A stretch of DNA of 14,171 nt, taken from positions 1 to 14,171 of the forward strand of contig DIVD01000016.1 in assembly GCA_002423245.1 (NCBI GenBank), in the 5' to 3' direction. Positions 8,607 through 14,171 of the stretch are shown here, piece after piece. The translations under genes were made by a program, and so were the position numbers. How positions within the stretch are numbered: the first letter of the stretch is position 1; each line of letters starts with the position of its first letter. This DNA comes from Rhodobacteraceae bacterium UBA6141 (GTDB lineage Bacteria > Pseudomonadota > Alphaproteobacteria > Rhodobacterales > Rhodobacteraceae). A model generated the notes under the pieces. That model was given only the letters and a program-made list of their open reading frames with translations, did no database searches and was not told the DNA's origin.

Positions 8607-10871
8607 TCAGCGCCGCTTGCGCAGAGCCTTGCGCTTCACCCCCGCCTCGCGCGCCCTCGCCGCCGCAGGCTTGCGCGGCCCGGCACCGCGCCGGCCCTTC
8701 TTGGTGCCGCCGCCCCCGCCCGGCATCGCGCGCCCTTCCAGCTCCAGCAGCTCCAGCATCAGCCCGCCGGTCATAGGCACTGCCTCGGAAAGGCGCACCG
8801 TCACCCGCTGGCCAAGACCGATCAGCGTGCCGGTCTCCGAGCCCATCAGCGTCTGCGCGTCGGGGTCGTAGTGGAAGAACTCGCGTCCCAGCGTGCGGAT
8901 CGGGATCAGCCCATCCGCCCCGGTGTCATCCAGCCGGATGAACAGCCCGAACCGGGTGACGCCCGAAATCCGCCCGGTGAAATCTGCCCCCACCCGGTCT
9001 GCAAGAAAGGCCGCGAGGTAGCGGTCCGTCGTGTCGCGCTCTGCCGCCATGCTGCGCCGCTCGGTTTCGGAAATGTGTCTGGCCGTGTCCTCCAGCATCT
9101 CGATATCCTGCGCCGACAGCCCGTCCTTGCCCCAGCCATGCGCCGAGATCAGCGCCCGGTGCACGATCAGGTCGGAATAGCGGCGGATCGGCGAGGTAAA
9201 ATGCGCATAGCTGCGCAGCGCCAGCCCGAAATGCCCGAAATTGCCCGGATGGTAATAGGCCTGCGTCATCGACCGCAGTGTGGTGATGTTGATCAACTCG
9301 TCGAAGTCGGTGTTCTGCGCCTGCGCCAGCAGCCGGTTCAGATGCGCGGTCTGCAACACCTGCCCCTTGGCCAGCGTGAAGCCCGAGGCCTCGGCAACCT
9401 CGCGCAGCGCGTCCAGCTTCTGCGGGCTCGGCTCCTCGTGCACGCGATAGAGCAGGGGCCGGCGCAGCCGTTCCAGCTCTTCCGCCGCGGCGACATTGGC
9501 AAGGATCATGAACTCCTCGATCAGCCGGTGCGCGTCGAACCGCTCGCGGTAGTTGACGGACGCGACCTTGCCATCGTCGGTCAGCACGATTCTGCGCTCG
9601 GGCAGGTCGAGGTCCAGCGGCTGCCGCCTCTCGCGCGCCGCCTTCAGCGCGGCATAGGCGGCGTAAAGCGGGCGAATCACGTCATCGAGAAGCGGCGCGC
9701 AGCGTTCGTTCGGGGCGCCGTCCTGCGCCTGCTGCACCTCGTCATAGACCAGGCTCGCGACCGATTTCATCAGCCCGCGCACGAATCGGTGGCTGATCTT
9801 GCGCCCCTCCGCGTCGATCTTCATCCGCACCGCGATGCAGGCCCGGTTCAGCCCTTCATGCAGCGAACACAGGTCGCCCGACAGATGGTCGGGCAGCATC
9901 GGCACCACCCGGTCGGGGAAATAGCTGGAATTGCCGCGCCGCCGCGCCTCGCGGTCGATCGGGCCTTGCGGGGTGACGTAATGGGCCACGTCGGCAATCG
10001 CCACCCAGATCACATGGCCGCCGGCGTTCCTGGGGTCGTCATCCGGCTCGGCGTAACAGGCATCGTCATGGTCGCGCGCATCGGCCGGGTCGATCGTCAC
10101 CAGCGGGATGTGCCGCAGATCCTCGCGATCCCCCAGCCCCGCAGGCTCCATCGCGTCCGAAAGGCGGATCACCTCATCGGGGAAATCGTCGGGGATGCCG
10201 TGCTGGTGAATCGCGATCAGCGACACCGCCTTCGGCGCCGAGGGGTCGCCCAGCCGCTCGATCACCCGCGCCTGCGGCAGGCCCAGCCTTGCGCGCGGGC
10301 CGGCCTGTTCGGCCTCTACCAGCTCGCCGTCCTGCGCCTCCAGCGTGGCATCGCGCGCCACGCGCCATTCCTTGTCGGAGCCCTTGTCGATCGGCACGAT
10401 CCGGCCGCCCTCGGCGCTCTTGCGGAAGATGCCCAGCACCTTGTGGGCGGCAACGCCGATCTTGCGGATCAGCCGCGCCTGATAGTCGTGATCCTCGGCC
10501 CGCACCTCGATCAGCTTGGCAAGGATGCGCTCGCCCGCCGCCACCGGCGCGTCGGCCTTGCGCGGCACGAACAGCACGCGCGGCGCCGGGCCCTTGCCCT
10601 CCCACTCCATCGGCCGGGCGAACTGGTCGCCGTCGGCATCGGGCGGCAGGATGGTCAGGATCGTGACCGGCGGCAGCTTCTCGGCATCGCGATAGCTGCT
10701 GCGGCGGCGTTCCAGCAGCCCCTCGCCTTCCAGCTCCTTCAGGATGCGCTTCAGCTCGATCCGCTCGGCGCCCTTGATGTCGAAGGCCCGGGCGATGTCA
10801 CGCTTGGCGGCGGCGCCGGGATGGTCTGCGATCCAGTCGAGAATCTGTTGCCTGGAGGGTATCTGTGCCAT
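8607..10871 (-). CDS. rnr: Ribonuclease R
   Basis: This 3'-to-5' exoribonuclease of the RNB family degrades structured RNA in the cytoplasm. The 754-residue protein has an N-terminal winged-helix-like segment (about 1-65), cold-shock-like domains (to about 240), the RNB catalytic domain and an S1 domain (about 631-710, GRISGVTRFGLFIRL). The catalytic motif TIDPADARDHDD spans 259-270, with Asp261, Asp267, Asp269 and Asp270 spaced as in E. coli RNase R. YAHFTSPIRRYSD (555-567) is the second signature. The tail from 712 is Gly-rich and then very Lys/Arg-rich, as is usual for RNase R. The ATG at 10871 (MAQIPSRQQILDW) fits the family, but no Shine-Dalgarno is seen; instead an inverted repeat abuts the start. 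It lies 91 bp downstream of dapE. Confidence 0.97.
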   Translation of the reverse strand: MAQIPSRQQILDWIADHPGAAAKRDIARAFDIKGAERIELKRILKELEGEGLLERRRSSYRDAEKLPPVTILTILPPDADGDQFARPMEWEGKGPAPRVLFVPRKADAPVAAGERILAKLIEVRAEDHDYQARLIRKIGVAAHKVLGIFRKSAEGGRIVPIDKGSDKEWRVARDATLEAQDGELVEAEQAGPRARLGLPQARVIERLGDPSAPKAVSLIAIHQHGIPDDFPDEVIRLSDAMEPAGLGDREDLRHIPLVTIDPADARDHDDACYAEPDDDPRNAGGHVIWVAIADVAHYVTPQGPIDREARRRGNSSYFPDRVVPMLPDHLSGDLCSLHEGLNRACIAVRMKIDAEGRKISHRFVRGLMKSVASLVYDEVQQAQDGAPNERCAPLLDDVIRPLYAAYAALKAARERRQPLDLDLPERRIVLTDDGKVASVNYRERFDAHRLIEEFMILANVAAAEELERLRRPLLYRVHEEPSPQKLDALREVAEASGFTLAKGQVLQTAHLNRLLAQAQNTDFDELINITTLRSMTQAYYHPGNFGHFGLALRSYAHFTSPIRRYSDLIVHRALISAHGWGKDGLSAQDIEMLEDTARHISETERRSMAAERDTTDRYLAAFLADRVGADFTGRISGVTRFGLFIRLDDTGADGLIPIRTLGREFFHYDPDAQTLMGSETGTLIGLGQRVTVRLSEAVPMTGGLMLELLELEGRAMPGGGGGTKKGRRGAGPRKPAAARAREAGVKRKALRKRR

Positions 10872-10892
10872 GCGCCATCGCTAGCATGGCGC
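10872..10892. promoter_or_regulatory. Inverted repeat abutting the rnr start codon
   Basis: GCGCCAT (10872-10878) and ATGGCGC (10886-10892) are perfect inverted copies separated by CGCTAGC, whose last six bases are themselves palindromic. The repeat occupies the place where the rnr Shine-Dalgarno should be, directly before the ATG at 10871. It could be an operator or an mRNA hairpin that limits initiation. Confidence 0.45.
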
Positions 10893-10962
10893 GCAGGTGT
10901 CGTCATGCCAAAAGCTGGCCGTCCGCCGGCGCGGCAGGGGCCGGTCTCGCGCAGGGCCACCC

Positions 10963-12144
10963 TCAGGCGAAATACTCCCGCAAGATGCGCGCATAGACCG
11001 CCTTCAGCGCGTGGATCTGCGCCACCTCCACCCGTTCATCGACCTGATGCATGGTCTTGCCGACCAGCCCGAATTCCACCACCGGGCAATGATCCTTCAC
11101 GAAGCGCGCATCCGAGGTGCCGCCGGATGTGGACAGCGCCGGCCTGACCCCGGTTTCCGCCTCGACCGCCGCCGCGACCAGCCGCACGAACGCGCCCGGC
11201 GGGGTCAGGAAGCTTTCGCCCGACACCTCCACCCGCATCTGGACCGTCACGCCAGTCTCCGCCGCCACCCGGTCCGCCTCGGCGCGCAGCCGGGACGTCA
11301 GGCTGGCCGAGGAATGGGCGTCGTTGAAGCGGATGTTGACCGCGGCCGTTGCCCTCGCCGGGATCACGTTGCTCGCCGGGTTGCCGCAATCCACCGTCGT
11401 CACCTGCAAGGTGGAGGCGTCGAAATGCGCCGTCCCCTCGTCCAGCGGCTTCGCCGTCAGACGCCCCAGAAGCGAGACCAGCGCATGAAGCGGGTTCCGC
11501 GCGCGCTGCGGATAGGCGGAATGGCCCTGCACGCCCAGCACGGTGAAGAACGCGGTCATCGACCCGCGCCGCCCGATCTTCATCATCTCGCCAAGCACCT
11601 CGGGGCAGGTCGGCTCGCCCACAAGGCACACGCTCATCGCCTCGCCCTCGGCTGCCATCCAGTCCAGCAGCGCCACCGTGCCATCCTTGCCCGGCCCCTC
11701 CTCATCGCCGGTGATGGTCACGATCACCGCGCCGTCCGGCGGCGTCTGCCGCACGAAATCGCAGGCGGCGGCGGCAAAGGCGGCGACGCCGGACTTCATG
11801 TCGGTCGCGCCGCGGCCCCAGATCTCGCCGCCGACGATCTCGCCGCCGAAGGGATCGCGCGTCCAGGCCCCGGCATCGCCTGCCGGCACCACATCGGTAT
11901 GGCCGTTGAAGCCGAAGCTCCGCGCCGCACCCTTCGCGCCCCAGCGGGCAAAGAGGTTGGGCACCCCGTTCCGGTCAACCCGCGTGCAGGCAAAGCCGGC
12001 GCCAGTCAGCACCCGCTCCAGCAGGTGCAGCGCCCCGCCCTCCATCGGCGTGACCGAGGGGCAGCGGATCAGCCCGGCGGTCAGCGCCACCGGATCGACG
12101 GGCAGGTTCGGGCGCGGGATATCGGGAGAGGGCGCATCGGTCAT
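10963..12144 (-). CDS. dapE: Succinyl-diaminopimelate desuccinylase
   Basis: It hydrolyses N-succinyl-LL-2,6-diaminopimelate to succinate and LL-diaminopimelate in the lysine/peptidoglycan-precursor pathway, in the cytoplasm. It is a di-zinc M20 family enzyme of 393 residues. Visible metal and catalytic residues are His82 and Asp84 in FNGHTDVVP, Asp115 in GRGATDMKSG, Glu148-Glu149 in TGDEEG, Glu177 in VGEPT and His366 in GKTMHQVDE. The dimerisation domain lies in the middle, beginning around IGRRGSMTAFFTV. ATG 12144 is preceded by AAGGAG at seven bases; the upstream ATG at 12168 lacks one and adds eight unrelated residues. dapD, the enzyme two steps earlier, lies 1.7 kb upstream on the same strand. 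Confidence 0.97.
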   Translation of the reverse strand: MTDAPSPDIPRPNLPVDPVALTAGLIRCPSVTPMEGGALHLLERVLTGAGFACTRVDRNGVPNLFARWGAKGAARSFGFNGHTDVVPAGDAGAWTRDPFGGEIVGGEIWGRGATDMKSGVAAFAAAACDFVRQTPPDGAVIVTITGDEEGPGKDGTVALLDWMAAEGEAMSVCLVGEPTCPEVLGEMMKIGRRGSMTAFFTVLGVQGHSAYPQRARNPLHALVSLLGRLTAKPLDEGTAHFDASTLQVTTVDCGNPASNVIPARATAAVNIRFNDAHSSASLTSRLRAEADRVAAETGVTVQMRVEVSGESFLTPPGAFVRLVAAAVEAETGVRPALSTSGGTSDARFVKDHCPVVEFGLVGKTMHQVDERVEVAQIHALKAVYARILREYFA

Positions 12145-12224
12145 CGGCAGGCTCCTTGCATTGCCCAACCGATAGCGTCTGGCCCGCGCGCCCGCAATCG
12201 CGCCCGAGGCACTCGCGCCTCCGG

Positions 12225-12560
12225 CTAGGGCTTGTCGTAGAACGGTGTCATCTGCGCCACCACCACCGAGTTTTCGGCCAGCGCCCGCGCCATCAGCGCG
12301 CGCTCCTCCTCGCCGATCTCGTCGCCCTGCGACTCGCGTTCCGCCACTGTGCCATAGCCGGTCACGTCCAGCGGCGCGAGGTCGGCCTGCTTGAGGATCG
12401 CCACCGTCTCGCGCACCGCCTCGGCCTCGTCCACGCCCGAGGCGTAGCAGATCAGCGCGGCCCCCGTGGCGCCCTTCGGCAGCCCGTCATCGGCGCTGCG
12501 GCCGACCTCCACCACCAGCGTATAGACCTGCTGCGGGCGTCCGGGTTTCTCGTCCGTCAT
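12225..12560 (-). CDS. Unrecognised 111-residue protein upstream of dapE
   Basis: This is a small acidic soluble protein starting MTDEKPGRPQQVYTLVVEVG. Predicted order is strand (VYTLVVEV), strand (GAALICYAS), helix (EAEAVRETVAILKQ), strand (LDVTGYGTV), helix (EEERALMARALAEN) and strand (VVVAQMTPFYD), compatible with a small alpha/beta fold. There is no signal peptide or membrane segment. The start ATG at 12560 has GAGG at seven bases. It reads in the same direction as dapE with an 80-bp gap, and a weak GAGGC/GCCTC hairpin lies just past its stop. I do not recognise a family. Its position suggests co-transcription with dapE, but nothing in the sequence shows a role in lysine synthesis. Confidence 0.8.
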   Translation of the reverse strand: MTDEKPGRPQQVYTLVVEVGRSADDGLPKGATGAALICYASGVDEAEAVRETVAILKQADLAPLDVTGYGTVAERESQGDEIGEEERALMARALAENSVVVAQMTPFYDKP

Positions 12561-12655
12561 TGCGCTGCCTCTGCCGCCTTGCCTTTCGCGCTCAGTCGCA
12601 CCCTTCGGCGCGCGGTGCAAGCGGCGCCAGCCGCCCTCGCCCTGCGCGACACGCC

Positions 12656-13378
12656 CTATTCGGCGCGGCGCTTCGGCAGCGTCACCGGCGCCGTCCATTC
12701 GCGCCCGCCGCAGGCCGGGCACTGGCCATCGGGCAGCACCTCCACCGCAGGCTCCAGCGCGCCGCAGGCCAGGCAGCAGGCGCGGCCCCCGGGCGCGACG
12801 GCCGGGTCGGTCAGCGGCGGCGGCGGCTCCACCTCGGCCGGGGGCACGATCTGCAGGCCGGGCCGCGGCTCGTCATGGCGGAAGATGCTGAGGACGCCAT
12901 CACCCTCCATGAAGGCATGCTCCACCTCGCCCAGATTGCGCACACCGGCTTGCCGCAGGCTGGCGATCACCTCGGCGGCGCCGATGTTGCGCCGCCCCAT
13001 CCCCTCGCGCTGCAGCTTGCCGTCGCGGACGACCGCCACCGGCACCCCGTCGATGACGCGCTTGGCGGTATCGAAATGCAGGATCAGCCAGTCCAGCACC
13101 TTGTTGATGATCACGACGACGGTGATGACCATCATTGCGTGCAGCAGCGGCACGTCCGGGTAGAAGGCCGCGTCGCCCACCGCCGATCCAAGCGCGATGA
13201 CCAGCAGGAATTCCACCATCGACAGTTGCGCGACCCCGCGCCCGCCGATCCAGCGGATCAGCACGATGGTATAAACATAGATCAGCAGCGTTCGCGCCAC
13301 GATCTCCAGCAGGAACAGCGGCGGCTGGTCGCCAAGGAACATGCGCGCAAGGTCGAAAGGGATGACGGGCTGATCCAC
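12656..13378 (-). CDS. YetF/YcaP-type (DUF421) membrane protein with zinc-ribbon-like tail
   Basis: The 240-residue protein has two or three N-terminal transmembrane helices (about 20-41, 52-70, 77-99). The YetF core follows: RWIGGRGVAQLS, LGSAVGDAA, and a soluble domain with DGVPVAVVRDGKL and LRQAGVRNLGEVEHAFME. Function of the family is not established; it sits in the inner membrane with a cytoplasmic C-terminal domain. Unusually, after the core ends near residue 175 there is a Pro-rich linker (VEPPPPLTDP). Then come CLAC (Cys202/Cys205) and CPAC (Cys220/Cys223) pairs, which look like a zinc ribbon. The start is a GTG at 13378 with GGAG seven bases upstream. It lies about 95 bp upstream of the unrecognised gene. 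Confidence 0.9.
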   Translation of the reverse strand: MDQPVIPFDLARMFLGDQPPLFLLEIVARTLLIYVYTIVLIRWIGGRGVAQLSMVEFLLVIALGSAVGDAAFYPDVPLLHAMMVITVVVIINKVLDWLILHFDTAKRVIDGVPVAVVRDGKLQREGMGRRNIGAAEVIASLRQAGVRNLGEVEHAFMEGDGVLSIFRHDEPRPGLQIVPPAEVEPPPPLTDPAVAPGGRACCLACGALEPAVEVLPDGQCPACGGREWTAPVTLPKRRAE

Positions 13379-13500
13379 GGGAAGGCTCCGATCGGGCGGG
13401 TCGCTGCGCCAGCCAACGCTGCGGGCGGGGGGCGGTTCCGTGGCGGAGATGGCGATCCGGTCTGCGACGCAGGGACGCGGTCACTCCAGCCGGCCACGAC

Positions 13501-13528
13501 GAAAAAAGGGCGGCACCACGGCCGCCCC
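13501..13528 (-). terminator. Intrinsic terminator after the GlsB-like gene
   Basis: On the minus strand a GC stem (GGGCGGC at 13508-13514 with GCCGCCC at 13521-13527, loop of six) is followed by six T residues (complement of 13502-13507). It lies 25-50 bases past the stop of the GlsB-like gene and separates it from the YetF-like gene, which therefore needs its own promoter. Confidence 0.88.
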
Positions 13529-13552
13529 TTCCATCATTCCCGTGAGCCTGCG

Positions 13553-13807
13553 TCAGGCGCGGCCGCGCAGCGCGCGCCCGATGGCGATCAGGATCATCGC
13601 GCCGATTGCGCCGACGATCAGCTGCCCGATCCAGCCGCCCAGCGTGGAGCCGACCACGGCAAGAAGGATCCAGTTCAGCAGCAGCGCCCCGACAATGCCG
13701 AGGATGATGTTCATCAGCAGCCCATGCTCGGCCTTCATCATCCTCTCTGCGATCCAGCCCGCCAGCGCACCGACGATGATGGCCCCAAACCAGCCGAGTC
13801 CTTCCAT
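13553..13807 (-). CDS. GlsB/YeaQ/YmgE-family small membrane protein
   Basis: The 84-residue, Gly-rich inner-membrane protein has three hydrophobic segments (about 5-21, 30-52, 60-78), including GWIAERMMKAEHGLLMNIILGIVGA. This is the pattern of the 'transglycosylase-associated' family, whose members are often stress-induced and have no proven enzyme activity. The ATG at 13807 (MEGLGWFGAI) was chosen because GAGG lies six bases upstream; the ATG four codons earlier would place that GAGG inside the gene. It follows dapD by 86 bp on the same strand and is closed by a strong terminator. The family call is secure; the role is unknown. Confidence 0.92.
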   Translation of the reverse strand: MEGLGWFGAIIVGALAGWIAERMMKAEHGLLMNIILGIVGALLLNWILLAVVGSTLGGWIGQLIVGAIGAMILIAIGRALRGRA

Positions 13808-13893
13808 GATGCACCTCATCCTTTCGGCCAGAGACCATTTCCCCAGCCTTGCAGGGGGCGAACGCGGCCGGGGCGCAGCGGTTCCCAGCCGCG

Positions 13894-14171
13894 TCAGTCG
13901 CGCAGCAATTCGTTGATCGAGGTCTTGGCCCGCGTCTGCGCATCCACCCGCTTCACGATCACCGCGCAGTAAAGATGCACGCCGTTCCTCGACGGCATCG
14001 AGCCGGCCACCACGACCGATCCCGCGGGAACCTCGCCATACATCACCTCGCCGGTTTCCCGGTCCACGATCCTGGTGGACTTGCCGATGAACACGCCCAT
14101 CCCGAGGACGGAGCCCTCGCGCACGATGCAGCCCTCCACCACCTCGGACCGCGCGCCGATGAAGCAGTTGT
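13894..14171 (-). CDS. dapD: 2,3,4,5-tetrahydropyridine-2,6-dicarboxylate N-succinyltransferase, C-terminal part
   Basis: It transfers succinyl from succinyl-CoA to tetrahydrodipicolinate, the first committed step of the succinylase route to meso-diaminopimelate and lysine. Only the last 92 or so codons are in the window; the 5' end lies beyond 14171. The fragment begins NCFIGARSEVVEGCIV, continues with hexapeptide-repeat left-handed beta-helix character (VREGSVLGMGVFIG), and ends YCAVIVKRVDAQTRAKTSINELLRD, which is typical DapD. An apparent GTG start at 14142 is internal, since the frame stays open and homologous to the window edge. The full protein is usually about 275 residues and forms trimers. 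Confidence 0.96.
   Translation of the reverse strand, partial: NCFIGARSEVVEGCIVREGSVLGMGVFIGKSTRIVDRETGEVMYGEVPAGSVVVAGSMPSRNGVHLYCAVIVKRVDAQTRAKTSINELLRD

Noticed and set aside
8517..11147. An 876-codon open frame on the plus strand opposite rnr
   Set aside because: It is an antisense shadow: rnr carries all catalytic motifs on the minus strand, and the plus-strand product shows no recognisable family.
12145..12224. A GAGGC/GCCTC hairpin after the 111-residue gene as an intrinsic terminator
   Set aside because: The stem is about five bases with a bulge and there is no T-run, so it cannot be called a terminator.
10897..13972. Plus-strand open frames opposite dapE, the YetF-like gene and the GlsB-like gene
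   Set aside because: They share the low-complexity Arg/His/Pro composition of shadow frames and lack ribosome sites, while the minus strand has recognised genes.

Overview
The window is high-GC DNA with closely packed genes. It looks like ordinary chromosome from an alphaproteobacterium of the Rhodobacteraceae (Rhodobacter/Paracoccus-like). This rests on the style of the proteins (ClpB beginning MEKFTERSRG, RNase R, DapD/DapE, a Tat-exported MsrP, a pyrF of alphaproteobacterial type) and on a probable RpoE/ChrR-type promoter of the kind known from Rhodobacter. The genus cannot be fixed from the sequence alone. There is no prophage, transposase, CRISPR array, tRNA or rRNA.

Left part (1-5360). 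msrP and msrQ read leftward as an overlapping pair that repairs oxidised methionine in periplasmic proteins. Diverging from them is a secreted single-FAS1-domain protein. Its promoter region holds a TGATCC-N18-TAAGC element like the RpoE (singlet-oxygen) promoters of Rhodobacter. The FAS1 gene converges on clpB, and a strong bidirectional terminator lies between them. The three units read together as an oxidative/protein-damage neighbourhood: repair of methionine sulfoxide, a stress-type exported protein and a disaggregase.

Middle part (5361-6848). A short regulatory-looking stretch upstream of clpB holds a 14-bp tandem duplication. A possible 21-codon leader ORF, with its Shine-Dalgarno inside a perfect 8-bp stem, overlaps the start of an unrecognised 82-residue gene. 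pyrF follows, preceded by a perfect 12-bp stem-loop and ending in a 12-bp tandem duplication that moves its stop codon.

Right part (6849-14171). All genes read leftward. In transcription order they are: dapD (cut by the window edge), a GlsB/YeaQ-type small membrane protein with an intrinsic terminator, a YetF/DUF421 membrane protein with an extra C-terminal zinc-ribbon-like tail, an unrecognised 111-residue protein, dapE, rnr (RNase R), an MltB-type lytic transglycosylase with a peptidoglycan-binding domain, and a small Pro/Ala-rich membrane-anchored protein. dapD and dapE supply meso-diaminopimelate for lysine and peptidoglycan, and the transglycosylase remodels peptidoglycan, so cell-wall metabolism is a loose theme.

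No clearly new multi-gene system was seen. The most rewarding signals are small: the RpoE-like promoter, the YetF zinc-ribbon tail and the structured leaders of the 82-residue gene, pyrF and rnr.
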